DNA of 41,279 bases from JBHHWH01 sp046756405. Its GTDB lineage: Bacteria; Actinomycetota; Acidimicrobiia; Spongiisociales; ZC4RG35. Below, in pieces: positions 7,261 through 15,000 of this stretch (position 1 is its first letter; every line of letters begins with the position of its first letter). The notes beneath the pieces are model-generated. The model was not told where the DNA came from. It did no database searches and was given only the letters and a program-made list of their open reading frames with translations. The translations under genes were made by a program, and so were the position numbers. The stretch spans positions 1 to 41,279 of the forward strand of contig JBHHWH010000010.1 of the NCBI GenBank assembly GCA_046756405.1, in the 5' to 3' direction.

Positions 7261-7800
7261 ATGAGTCGTGTTGGAAAGATGCCGGTGACCGTGCCCTCCG
7301 GGGTGGAGGTGACGATCGACGGGAGTCGAGTCGCCGTCAAGGGTCCCAAGGGCGAGCTCAGCCGCACCTTCCCCGAACGCATCTCCTTCGTCATGGAGAG
7401 CGAGGCGATCACGGTCAGCCGACCCGACGACTCCCGGCAGTCGAAGGCGCTACATGGGCTGAGCCGGGCGCTGCTCCACAACATGGTGGTAGGTGTGTCC
7501 GAGGGTTACACCAAGGAACTGGAGATCCAGGGTGTGGGTTACCGCGCCGCTCTCAAGGGCTCCAATATCGAGCTTCAGGTGGGCTTCAGTCACCCGGTCA
7601 CCGTCGCTCCTCCCGAGGGGGTGACCTTCGAGGTTCCAGAGCCCACCAAGATCAAGGTTTCCGGAATCGACAAGGAGTTGGTGGGTCAGGTGGCCGCCAG
7701 CATTCGCAAAGTTCGCCCTCCCGAGCCCTACAAGGGCAAGGGGATCCGGTATTCCGGCGAGTATGTGCGCCGCAAGGCCGGAAAGGCAGGTAAGGCATGA
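7261..7800 (+). CDS. rplF: 50S ribosomal protein L6
   Basis: L6 sits near the GTPase-associated centre of the 50S subunit. The 179-residue product begins MSRVGKMPVTVPSGVEV, has the duplicated L6 fold, and ends with the signature PEPYKGKGIRYSGEYVRRKAGK (written here only in part: PEPYKGKGIRYSGE). The frame is open 11 codons further upstream, but the ATG directly after the rpsH stop gives the normal start and length. Confidence 0.98.
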   Translation: MSRVGKMPVTVPSGVEVTIDGSRVAVKGPKGELSRTFPERISFVMESEAITVSRPDDSRQSKALHGLSRALLHNMVVGVSEGYTKELEIQGVGYRAALKGSNIELQVGFSHPVTVAPPEGVTFEVPEPTKIKVSGIDKELVGQVAASIRKVRPPEPYKGKGIRYSGEYVRRKAGKAGKA

Positions 7801-8150
7801 AAGCGACGCGACAGCAGGCGCGATACCGCCGGCACCAGAGGGTACGCAAGCGGGTGCGTGGTACGCCTGAACGTCCCCGCCTGGCGGTGTATCGCAGCAA
7901 CCGTTACATCTACGCCCAGGTCATCGACGACACCTCAGGGCACACCCTGGCGGCCGCCTCCTCCCAGGAGCCGGAGCTTCGGGGATCGACCCTCAACGTG
8001 GCCACCGCCGCCAAGGTGGGTGAGCTGCTCGCCGCCCGGGCCAAAGCGGCCGGAATATCGTCGGTCGTCTTCGATCGGGGCGGATACAAGTATCACGGAA
8101 GAATCAAGGCCCTCGCCGACGCCGCTCGCGAGGCTGGACTGGAGTTCTAA
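7797..8150 (+). CDS. rplR: 50S ribosomal protein L18
   Basis: L18 binds 5S rRNA together with L5 and L25 in the central protuberance. The 117-residue product shows RHQRVRKRVRGTPERPRLAVYRSN near the start, IYAQVIDD, and the family's C-terminal FDRGGYKYHGRIKALADAAREAGLEF motif. The ATG overlaps the rplF stop by four bases, and rpsE begins on the next base after its TAA. Confidence 0.98.
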   Translation: MKATRQQARYRRHQRVRKRVRGTPERPRLAVYRSNRYIYAQVIDDTSGHTLAAASSQEPELRGSTLNVATAAKVGELLAARAKAAGISSVVFDRGGYKYHGRIKALADAAREAGLEF

Positions 8151-8708
8151 ATGGCACGAGCGAACGAACAACGCCAGTACGACGAGCGGGTCATCCAGAT
8201 CAACCGGGTGGCCAAGGTCGTCAAGGGCGGACGCCGCTTCAGCTTCACCGCCCTGGTGGTGGTAGGTGACGGCGCCGGGAAGGTTGCCATCGGATACGGC
8301 AAGGCCCGGGAGGTGCCGGCCGCCATCCAGAAGGCGATCGAGATCGCACGCCGGGAGATGGAGACCATCCCCATGGCCGGGCAGACGATCATCCACGAGG
8401 TGATAGGCGAATACGGGGCGTCCCGGGTGATCGTCAAGCCCGCTGCTCCCGGTACCGGAGTCATCGCCGGCGGGGCTGTTCGCCAGATCCTCGAAGCCGC
8501 AGGCATCAAGGACGCCCTGGCCAAGTCTCTGGGCTCGCCCACACACCTCAATGTGGCCAAGGCAACGATGAACGCCCTGCTGGCCCAGGGCCGCCCAGAC
8601 GAAGTGGCCAGGCTGCGGGGCAAGCGCGCCGAGGAGATAATTCCTCCGGCGTTGCTGGCCGCCTACAACACCACCGAGTCGCTACGCGCCCGTCCGGAAT
8701 CGAGCTGA
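8151..8708 (+). CDS. rpsE: 30S ribosomal protein S5
   Basis: S5 contributes to the mRNA entry tunnel and to decoding accuracy. The 185-residue product has the N-terminal double-stranded RNA binding domain (RVAKVVKGGRRFSFTALVVVGD, then GKVAIGYGKAREVPAAI) and the C-terminal S5 domain with GAVRQILEAAGIKDALAKSLGS. The ATG follows the rplR stop directly; eight bases separate it from rpmD. Confidence 0.98.
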   Translation: MARANEQRQYDERVIQINRVAKVVKGGRRFSFTALVVVGDGAGKVAIGYGKAREVPAAIQKAIEIARREMETIPMAGQTIIHEVIGEYGASRVIVKPAAPGTGVIAGGAVRQILEAAGIKDALAKSLGSPTHLNVAKATMNALLAQGRPDEVARLRGKRAEEIIPPALLAAYNTTESLRARPESS

Positions 8709-8716
8709 GGTAGGTC

Positions 8717-8911
8717 ATGGCGAAAGCGAAGACCAAGACGTTGAAGGTGACCCTGAAGAAGTCGCTGATCGGTCAAAAGCCGAAGACTCGCGCCACCGTC
8801 GAGGGGCTCGGCCTCCGCAAGATCAACCAGACGGTGGAGAAGCCGGACTCGCCGAGCCTGCGGGGGATGCTGCACAAGGTCAAACACCTCGTCGAGGTGG
8901 AGGAGAACTGA
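8717..8911 (+). CDS. rpmD: 50S ribosomal protein L30
   Basis: L30 is a small 50S protein found in many but not all bacteria. The 64-residue product carries KVTLKKSLIGQKPKTRATVEGLGL and the C-terminal SLRGMLHKVKHLVEVEE, typical of bacterial L30. Its usual place between rpsE and rplO supports the call. The last base of its TGA is the first base of the rplO ATG. Confidence 0.96.
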   Translation: MAKAKTKTLKVTLKKSLIGQKPKTRATVEGLGLRKINQTVEKPDSPSLRGMLHKVKHLVEVEEN

Positions 8912-9369
8912 TGAGTGAAGAGAAGAAGTTGAAGCTTCACCACCTCGCCCCGGCTCCAGGGGCGAAGAAGAAGAAGATCCGCGTTGGACGCGGCGAGGGC
9001 GGTCGCCGGGGTAAGACGGCCGGGCGGGGCACGAAGGGCCTCAAGGCTCGGAGCAGCCTCCGTCCCGGCTTCGAAGGCGGTCAGACTCCCCTGGCGATGC
9101 GTCTCCCCAAGCTGAAGGGGTTCAAGAACCCCAACAAGGAGGAGTTCGCCATCGTCAACATCGCCACCCTCGAGGTCTTCGAGGCGGGCACGGTGGTCAC
9201 ACCGGAGCTGCTGCGTGAGCGGGGACTCATTCGCCACCGGGGTCGGGTGAAGGTGCTGGCCGAAGGCGACATCGACCGCGCCCTCACCGTCAGGGCCCAT
9301 GCCTTCTCCGCCTCGGCCCGTGCCAAGATCGAAGGTGCGGGAGGTAGCGCCGAGGTCATAGAAGAATGA
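8911..9369 (+). CDS. rplO: 50S ribosomal protein L15
   Basis: L15 helps fold the central 23S rRNA during late assembly. The 152-residue product starts with the KLHHLAPAPGAKKKKIRVGRGEG-type segment and has GGRRGKTAGRGTKG, RPGFEGGQTPLAMRLPKLKGF and the C-terminal HAFSASARAKIEGAGG, all canonical. It closes the spc-like ribosomal run before secY. Confidence 0.98.
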   Translation: MSEEKKLKLHHLAPAPGAKKKKIRVGRGEGGRRGKTAGRGTKGLKARSSLRPGFEGGQTPLAMRLPKLKGFKNPNKEEFAIVNIATLEVFEAGTVVTPELLRERGLIRHRGRVKVLAEGDIDRALTVRAHAFSASARAKIEGAGGSAEVIEE

Positions 9370-9371
9370 AG

Positions 9372-9385
9372 ACCCGCCGGCGGGT
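9372..9385. other. Perfect 14-base palindrome between rplO and secY
   Basis: ACCCGCCGGCGGGT is fully self-complementary and lies two bases after the rplO stop, at the start of the only leader-like gap (56 bases) before secY. No T-run follows. It could act as a weak attenuator or mRNA processing hairpin between the ribosomal genes and secY, or simply be a chance GC palindrome. Confidence 0.45.
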
Positions 9386-9425
9386 GAACCGAATCCCCCA
9401 TCCTCCACAGAGCTGAATCTTCACC

Positions 9426-10754
9426 ATGCTTTCCATCTACCGCAACATGTTCAAGATCCCCGACCTCCGGGCGAAGATCCTCTTCACCCTGGCCATGTTC
9501 GGGGTCTACCGGCTGGGTGCGACGATCCCCGTTCCGGGCATAGACCTTGATGCGGTCCGGCTATTCCAGAGCCAACAGCAAGCCGGTGGTATCTATGGTC
9601 TCCTCAACCTCTTTTCTGGCGGAGCGCTGGAGCAGTTCTCCGTTTTCGCTCTGGGGATCATCCCTTACATCACTGCCTCCATCATCATGCAGCTTCTCAC
9701 CGTGGTGATTCCCAAGCTTCAGGCGCTTCAGGAGGAAGGAGAGTCAGGACGGAAGGTCATCACCCAGTGGACCCGCTACATGACGGTGGTGCTGGCCCTG
9801 ATCCAATCCACCGGCTTCACGTTCCTCTTCCACTCGGGGAGGTTCACCAATGGGATCGACCTGATCCCCAACTACACCCCGGGGCGGGTTCTCCTCATCG
9901 TGCTGACGATGACGGCCGGTACCGCCATGGTGATGTGGCTCGGTGAGTTGATCACCCAAAGGGGCGTCGGCAACGGGATGTCACTGATCATCTTCGTTTC
10001 GATCCTCAGTCAGTTCCCCTTCATCTTCGGCCAAATCTGGGGCCAGACCGTGGCCGCGGGACTACCCATGCGCTTTGTGGTGATCATGGCGGTCTTTCTG
10101 TTCATGGTCGCGGCGATCATCTACGTCGACCAGGGTCAGCGACGGATCCCGATCCAGTTCGCCAAGAGGGTTCGGGGCCGCCGGGTCCTCGGTGGTCAGT
10201 CCACCTACATCCCCCTCAAGGTGAACACGGCTGGGGTGATCCCGGTGATCTTCGCCACTTCGGTGCTGCTTATCCCGCCGCTCATCATCACCGCCATACC
10301 TTCCAACGCCGCCTGGATTCAGGCGGTCTTCCGGTGGATCGATCAGAACCTGGGCGGGGGGTCCTTCGGAGTTTCGGGATTCGGGGTGAGCTGGTGGTAC
10401 ATCGCCATTCTCTTCGGCCTGATCGTCTTTTTCACCTACTTCTATACCGCCATCCAGTTCGACCCGGAGCAGCAGGCGGAGATGATCCAACGTCAGGGAG
10501 GGTTCATTCCCGGTGTCCGTCCCGGAAGGCAGACGGCCAAGCACTTGTCCTTCATTCTCAACCGGATCACCCTGCCCGGATCCATTTTCCTAGCCACCAT
10601 TTCCGTGCTACCGGCGATCGCTGCTGTCATATGGAACATCGCCATCTCCTTCTCCGGAGTGTCGATCCTGATCGTGGTTGGGGTGGCACTGGAGACGATG
10701 AAACAGATCGAGTCCCAGCTCACCATGCGTAACTACGAGGGGATCCTCACGTGA
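9426..10754 (+). CDS. secY: Preprotein translocase subunit SecY
   Basis: SecY is the channel of the general secretion pathway in the cytoplasmic membrane. The 442-residue product has about ten hydrophobic helices. It shows RLGATIPVPGID in the first segment, the plug-helix region GLLNLFSGGALEQFSVFALGI (in part), GELITQRGVGNGMSLIIF and the cytoplasmic loop with ERGQRRIP-like DQGQRRIPIQFAKR. It ends LTMRNYEGIL, as in most bacterial SecY. No good Shine-Dalgarno sequence is visible before the ATG. Upstream is rplO, downstream a strong hairpin and then adk. Confidence 0.98.
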   Translation: MLSIYRNMFKIPDLRAKILFTLAMFGVYRLGATIPVPGIDLDAVRLFQSQQQAGGIYGLLNLFSGGALEQFSVFALGIIPYITASIIMQLLTVVIPKLQALQEEGESGRKVITQWTRYMTVVLALIQSTGFTFLFHSGRFTNGIDLIPNYTPGRVLLIVLTMTAGTAMVMWLGELITQRGVGNGMSLIIFVSILSQFPFIFGQIWGQTVAAGLPMRFVVIMAVFLFMVAAIIYVDQGQRRIPIQFAKRVRGRRVLGGQSTYIPLKVNTAGVIPVIFATSVLLIPPLIITAIPSNAAWIQAVFRWIDQNLGGGSFGVSGFGVSWWYIAILFGLIVFFTYFYTAIQFDPEQQAEMIQRQGGFIPGVRPGRQTAKHLSFILNRITLPGSIFLATISVLPAIAAVIWNIAISFSGVSILIVVGVALETMKQIESQLTMRNYEGILT

Positions 10755-10762
10755 ACACCGTT

Positions 10763-10805
10763 GCGTGTGCAGGGGCGCCGTCCACGGCGGCACCCCTGCA
10801 CACGC
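10763..10805. terminator. Strong hairpin between secY and adk
   Basis: GCGTGTGCAGGGG (10763-10775) pairs perfectly with CCCCTGCACACGC (10793-10805); inside it CGCCG (10776-10780) pairs with CGGCG (10785-10789), leaving a TCCA loop and a three-base bulge. No T-run follows, so it is not a classic intrinsic terminator. It could be a partial terminator, a processing site or an mRNA-stabilising element that lowers expression of adk-map relative to secY. Confidence 0.6.
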
Positions 10806-10821
10806 TCGAAAGGGCCGGGCG

Positions 10822-11400
10822 GTGAGGCTGCTTTTCATCGGGCCTCCGGGCGCCGGCAAGGGAACCCAGGCGTCCCGGGTCGCCGAACGGCTGGGCATCC
10901 CCCACATCTCCACCGGGGAGATGTTCCGAGACCACGTCGCCCGAGGAACTGAGCTAGGGAAAAGGGTCGAGGCAATCATGGCCGCCGGCGACTACGTACC
11001 CGACGAGATCACCGTGGAGATGCTGAGGCAGCGTCTCGCCCAGCCCGATGCCACTAGGGGATTCATCCTGGATGGTTTTCCCCGCACTGTGGGCCAGGTC
11101 CGCTCCCTCGACGAGTTGATCGGCGAAGGCGGGCTCGACCGGGTGGTCATCTTCGAAGTCGACGACGACGAACTTCTCTCCCGCATGCTGGCCAGGGGGC
11201 GGGCGGACGACACCGCGGAGACGATCAGGAAGCGGTTCCAGGTCTATCGCGAGCAGACCCAGCCCCTCATCGACATCTACGAGGAGAGAGGCGTAGCCAC
11301 CACAGTCAACGGAACCGGGGAGTTGGAAGAGGTGACCCAGCGGATCCTTGCCCTCCTTGACGCCGAGGACCCTGCCGGGGTGGCCGAGAACCCTCGATGA
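10822..11400 (+). CDS. adk: Adenylate kinase
   Basis: Adenylate kinase catalyses ATP + AMP to 2 ADP in the cytoplasm. The 192-residue product begins MRLLFIGPPGAGKGTQ, with the P-loop at residues 7-15, and has GFPRTVGQV for AMP binding and ARGRADDTAETIRKRF leading into a short LID. The zinc-binding or long LID insert is absent, as in other actinobacterial enzymes. The open frame extends 19 codons upstream through the hairpin, but GTG at 10822 with GAAAGGG upstream gives the canonical start. The stop overlaps map. Confidence 0.96.
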   Translation: MRLLFIGPPGAGKGTQASRVAERLGIPHISTGEMFRDHVARGTELGKRVEAIMAAGDYVPDEITVEMLRQRLAQPDATRGFILDGFPRTVGQVRSLDELIGEGGLDRVVIFEVDDDELLSRMLARGRADDTAETIRKRFQVYREQTQPLIDIYEERGVATTVNGTGELEEVTQRILALLDAEDPAGVAENPR

Positions 11401-12197
11401 TCACGATCAAGAGCCGGCGGGAGTTCGCCAAGATGGCCCGAGCGGGAGCCGCAGTGGCCGCGGTTCACCGTGCCGTCGCCGAGACAGCCCGTCCCGGGGT
11501 GAGCCTCGCCGAGTTGGATGAGATCGGGGCCAAGGTCATCGCCGACCACGGCTGCACCTCCTCGTTCCTCGGCTACCTCGGTTCCTACCCGGCCGCCCTC
11601 TGCCTCTCACCCAACGACGTGATCGTTCATGGCATCCCCGACGACTACCGGCTCCGCGAAGGAGACATCCTCTCCGTCGACGCCGGCGCCATCTACGAGG
11701 GGTTCCATGGTGATGCCGCCTTCACTATGGGGATCGGTGAGATTTCACCGGAGGCGAAGACGCTCATCGACGTGACCGAGGATGCGATGTGGGCAGGGAT
11801 CCGTCAGGTGCGTAAGGGTGGTCGCTTGGGGGACATCGGTGCCGCCATCCAGGAGGTCGGCGAGGCTCGCGGTTACGGCGTGGTCAAGGAGTACGTGGGG
11901 CACGGGATCGGCAGGGAGATGCACGAGGAGCCCCAGGTGCCCAACTACGGGGAACGGGGGAAAGGACTGAAGCTGAGGGTGGGGATGGCGCTCTGCATCG
12001 AGCCGATGTTCAACGTGGGTACCCGCTTCACCAAGGTGGACCCCGACGGTTGGACGGTCCGCACCGAAGACGGGAGCCTCTCGGCCCACTGGGAGCACAC
12101 CGTTGCTATAACCCCTGACGGGACGATGGTGTTCACCGCCGGCGACGAGCCTATCCCGGTGGAGGCCGAGGAGGCTTCGGTCAACCGACCTCGGTGA
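11397..12197 (+). CDS. map: Type I methionine aminopeptidase
   Basis: The enzyme removes the initiator methionine from nascent proteins, using two metal ions. The 266-residue product has the pita-bread fold landmarks: SVDAGAIYEGFHGDAAFT with the two Asp ligands, YVGHGIGREMHEEP with the His ligand, and CIEPMF and EHTVAIT with the two Glu ligands. It is coupled to adk by an ATGA overlap. Its last 17 bases overlap the 3' end of the convergent ilvE, so the two transcripts must collide or read into each other here. Confidence 0.97.
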   Translation: MITIKSRREFAKMARAGAAVAAVHRAVAETARPGVSLAELDEIGAKVIADHGCTSSFLGYLGSYPAALCLSPNDVIVHGIPDDYRLREGDILSVDAGAIYEGFHGDAAFTMGIGEISPEAKTLIDVTEDAMWAGIRQVRKGGRLGDIGAAIQEVGEARGYGVVKEYVGHGIGREMHEEPQVPNYGERGKGLKLRVGMALCIEPMFNVGTRFTKVDPDGWTVRTEDGSLSAHWEHTVAITPDGTMVFTAGDEPIPVEAEEASVNRPR

Positions 12198-13188
12198 GCC
12201 AGCCGTAGCGATCAGGGTTCTTGCCCACATGGAGACTGATTAGCTCCTCGCGGAGCCGCAACGTGTTCGGCCCCGTCTCGCCCGTTCCAACGTCGATGTC
12301 GACGCCGTTGTGTACCAGGGTTCCCACAGGAGCGAGCACGGCCGCCGTTCCCGATAGGGCCGCCTCCGCGTTGGGCCTTCGGGCCCACTCCAGAATCTCT
12401 TCAACCCCCAGCTCCCGTTCCTCGATCTCGTAGCCGAGATCCATCCCGATCCTCAGTATGGAGTCGCGGGTGACGCCATGGAGAAAGGACTCGGAGAGGG
12501 CCGGGGTGACGATGCGCCGGTCGTCGATGAGGAGGAAATTGGTCGCCCCCGTTTCTTGGACGATGCCCGCGGGAACGAACAGCACCTGGTCGACCCCCCA
12601 CTGCTCTCTCGCCCGCATGATCACACTGAGGGCCATGGCGTAGTTGGCCCCGGACTTGACCATGCCGAACTGGGGAGTGGTGCGAGGTCGGTCCGTTTCG
12701 ACGGCTATGCGTAGGGGTCTGATCCCACCGGCGAAGTAGTCGCCAACGGGACTGCAGATCACGAAGAGGAGAGCCTCGGGTGAGGGAGCCGCCGCGGCGC
12801 CGATGTCGACCACCGTGCCGAGCAGGGTGGGCCGGACGTAGAGAGAGCCGGGGGGGTCGGGCACCGCGGCAACATTCGCCGAGACGACTCGCATGATCAT
12901 CTCAGACAACAGCGCGGTGGGGGGCATCGGGAGGTGAAGCACCTGGGCCGAGCGCTGCATGCGTTCGACGTTCCGATCCATCCGGAACAACCGGACCACC
13001 CCGTCGATCCCGCGGTGGGCCTTGAGGCCTTCGAAACAGGAGGAGCCGTAGTGGAGAGCATGGGCGCCGGGATGCAGCTGAAGAGGCTCGAGCGGACGCA
13101 GCTCCGGCTCGCCCCACCGGTCGTCTTCGAACAGCACCGAAGACATCATGTCGGCGAAGGCCGTTCCGAAAGCGGGTGGCGGGTTCAT
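12181..13188 (-). CDS. ilvE: Branched-chain amino acid aminotransferase
   Basis: IlvE is a PLP enzyme that performs the last step of Val, Leu and Ile synthesis. The 335-residue product is a fold-type IV aminotransferase: HYGSSCFEGLKAHR near the start, GGIRPLRIAVETDRPRTTPQ in the middle, then FGMVKSGANYAMAL, where the Lys carries PLP, and VQETGATNFLLI and GVTRDSILRI. The chosen start (ATG at 13188, reading MNPPPAFGTAF) lies behind AGGAGG; a longer frame starting at 13242 lacks a ribosome binding site. It is inserted on the minus strand between map and rpmJ. Confidence 0.94.
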   Translation of the reverse strand: MNPPPAFGTAFADMMSSVLFEDDRWGEPELRPLEPLQLHPGAHALHYGSSCFEGLKAHRGIDGVVRLFRMDRNVERMQRSAQVLHLPMPPTALLSEMIMRVVSANVAAVPDPPGSLYVRPTLLGTVVDIGAAAAPSPEALLFVICSPVGDYFAGGIRPLRIAVETDRPRTTPQFGMVKSGANYAMALSVIMRAREQWGVDQVLFVPAGIVQETGATNFLLIDDRRIVTPALSESFLHGVTRDSILRIGMDLGYEIEERELGVEEILEWARRPNAEAALSGTAAVLAPVGTLVHNGVDIDVGTGETGPNTLRLREELISLHVGKNPDRYGWLTEVG

Positions 13189-13301
13189 GATTTTCCTAGG
13201 ACCTCCTGGCCCATCGGCGTTTGGTCGGGGCAGGATATCCACATTGGACGCCGAGCGGTATCCTGGTTAGGTTCGACCTCGACATTGGCCTGTCGACAGA
13301 T

Positions 13302-13331
13302 TTGGGCATGTCCCCCAGCAGGGGCTAGTAT
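13302..13331 (+). promoter_or_regulatory. Candidate promoter for the rpmJ-rpsM-rpsK-rpsD-rpoA-rplQ unit
   Basis: TTGGGC (13302-13307) and TAGTAT (13326-13331) are 18 bases apart. This unit needs its own promoter because ilvE separates it from map. The same arrangement, TTGG[GC]C-N18-TA[AG][CT]AT, appears before rplM and before the tRNA-tuf cluster. About 148 bases lie between this promoter and the rpmJ start, long enough for a leader; I see no gene in it. Confidence 0.4.
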
Positions 13332-13479
13332 CGTCTGGTCCTCACCGCCTCTTCTGTGGCCGAAGAGCGGTTTCAGCCAGGGCACCGTCGCCTGCAACCA
13401 CTACCCATGCCGGTTGCGAATGTCGGTGGCCTGGCAAAGCTCGCGCCCTCAGGGTGCTGGCCGGACTACTGGAGATGAA

Positions 13480-13593
13480 ATGAAGGTAAGACCTTCCACA
13501 AAGAAGATGTGCGAAAAGTGTCGGATCATCCGGCGGCGAGGCCGCGTCTGGGTGATCTGCCCGAACCCTCGACACAAGCAGCGTCAGGGGTGA
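13480..13593 (+). CDS. rpmJ: 50S ribosomal protein L36
   Basis: L36 is the smallest 50S protein, here 37 residues: MKVRPSTKKMCEKCRIIRRR and so on. Cys 11, Cys 14, Cys 27 and His 32 form the zinc site of the zinc-containing form. GGAG six bases upstream of the ATG serves as ribosome binding site. The upstream open frame runs on for over 500 bases, but only this start gives an L36. infA, its usual upstream neighbour, is absent. Confidence 0.97.
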   Translation: MKVRPSTKKMCEKCRIIRRRGRVWVICPNPRHKQRQG

Positions 13594-13598
13594 TCTGA

Positions 13599-13976
13599 AT
13601 GGCTCGTATCGCCGGAGTCGACCTTCCCCGGGACAAGAGGCTGGAGGTCGCCCTCACCTACATCTACGGGGTCGGGCCCACCAGGGCCAGGGAGATCCTC
13701 GCCGCCACCGGTGTCGACGGTGACACCCGAGTACGGCAACTCACCGACGACGAGGTGGCCCAGATCCGCCGCTACATCGAGAACAACTACAAGGTCGAAG
13801 GTGACCTGCGGCGCGAGGTGCAGCAGAACATCAAACGGAAGATCGAGATCGGCTGCTACCAGGGCATCCGCCATCGTCGTGGCCTTCCTGTGCGGGGACA
13901 GCGGACCCACACCAACGCCCGCTCCCGCAAGGGCCGCCGGGTGGCCATCGCCGGCAAGAAAAAAGTGAAGAAGTAG
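13599..13976 (+). CDS. rpsM: 30S ribosomal protein S13
   Basis: S13 lies in the 30S head and touches the P-site tRNA and 50S bridges. The 125-residue product begins MARIAGVDLPRDKRLEVALTY, has the helix-two-turn-helix region around YIYGVGPTRAREIL, and ends with GLPVRGQRTHTNARSRKG plus a basic tail. It follows rpmJ after five bases. Confidence 0.98.
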   Translation: MARIAGVDLPRDKRLEVALTYIYGVGPTRAREILAATGVDGDTRVRQLTDDEVAQIRRYIENNYKVEGDLRREVQQNIKRKIEIGCYQGIRHRRGLPVRGQRTHTNARSRKGRRVAIAGKKKVKK

Positions 13977-13986
13977 GAGTCGAGGG

Positions 13987-14382
13987 TTGGCAAAGCAACA
14001 GAGCACCAAAAGAGTCCGCCGTCGGGAGCGCAAGAACATTGCCCACGCCGTGGCTCACATCAAGGCCAGCTTCAACAATACGATCATCAACATCGCCGAC
14101 CTCCAGGGCAACACCATCGTGTGGACCTCGGGCGGTTCCGTGGGTTTTAAGGGTTCCCGCAAATCCACTCCCTACGCCGCTCAAGTAGCGGCCGAGGAGG
14201 CGGCTCGCCGCGCCGGAGAGCACGGCGTTCGGAAGCTCGACGTGATCGTGAGCGGTACCGGTTCGGGGAGGGACACCGCAGTCAGGACCCTCCAGAATAT
14301 GGGCATGGAGATCACCGGTGTCAAGGATGTGACTCCCATTCCCCACAACGGCTGTCGTCCCAAGAAGAGGCGGAGGGGCTGA
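13987..14382 (+). CDS. rpsK: 30S ribosomal protein S11
   Basis: S11 shapes the 30S platform near the Shine-Dalgarno helix. The 131-residue product contains HIKASFNNTIINIADLQGN, WTSGGSVGFKGSRKSTPYAAQ and the C-terminal TPIPHNGCRPKKRRR. Translation starts at a TTG codon with GGAG six bases upstream; no ATG or GTG in this frame gives the conserved N-terminus. Confidence 0.97.
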   Translation: MAKQQSTKRVRRRERKNIAHAVAHIKASFNNTIINIADLQGNTIVWTSGGSVGFKGSRKSTPYAAQVAAEEAARRAGEHGVRKLDVIVSGTGSGRDTAVRTLQNMGMEITGVKDVTPIPHNGCRPKKRRRG

Positions 14383-14385
14383 GTC

Positions 14386-14991
14386 ATGGCTCGTTACACA
14401 GGACCCCGTCACCGCGCCTGCCGCCGGGCCCGCACCCCCCTGTGCCAGTCGAAGAAATGCCCCGTCGATCGGCGTCCTTATCCCCCCGGGGAGCACGGTC
14501 GCGGTCGCATCCGTGAGAGTGACTACCTGGTCCAGCTCCGGGAGAAGCAGAAGCTGCGTGCCATGTACGGCGTGCTGGAGAAGCAATTCCGTCGCTATTA
14601 CAAGGAGGCGGCCCGCCGTCCGGGAATCACCGGTGAGAACCTGTTGCAGATCCTCGAGCAGCGTCTCGACAACGTGGTGTGGCGTTCCGGGTTGGCTGCC
14701 ACGCGTCCCCAGGCCCGGCAGATGGTCAACCATGGCCACTTCCTCGTCAACGGAAGGAAGGTGGACATCCCCTCCTACCAGGTCAAGCCTGGCGACGTGG
14801 TGACGGTCAAAGAACGCAGCCGCGACCTCATCGTCATCCAGCACGCCATCGACACCCAGGCCCGTCCCGTGCCGGAGTGGATGGACGTCGACCTCGAAGC
14901 CCGCAAGATAATGATTCTCGATCGGCCCCGACGGGACCAGATCGACACCGACATCAACGAGCAATTGATCGTTGAGCTCTACTCGAAGTGA
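14386..14991 (+). CDS. rpsD: 30S ribosomal protein S4
   Basis: S4 nucleates 30S assembly. The 201-residue product starts MARYTGPRHRACRRART and carries the S4 RNA-binding domain near residues 91-150 (LEQRLDNVVWRSGLA, then ARQMVNHGHFLVNG). At the N-terminus, His 9, Cys 12, Cys 20 and Cys 25 line up with the four cysteines of zinc-binding S4 proteins, so one ligand seems to be a His. PPGEHGRGRIRESDY follows as usual. It lies between rpsK and rpoA. Confidence 0.97.
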   Translation: MARYTGPRHRACRRARTPLCQSKKCPVDRRPYPPGEHGRGRIRESDYLVQLREKQKLRAMYGVLEKQFRRYYKEAARRPGITGENLLQILEQRLDNVVWRSGLAATRPQARQMVNHGHFLVNGRKVDIPSYQVKPGDVVTVKERSRDLIVIQHAIDTQARPVPEWMDVDLEARKIMILDRPRRDQIDTDINEQLIVELYSK

Positions 14992-15000
14992 GGTAATGCC

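Noticed and set aside
13189..13479. Search for infA between ilvE and rpmJ
   Set aside because: No frame here encodes an IF-1-like protein; the long upstream extension of the rpmJ frame has no such sequence.
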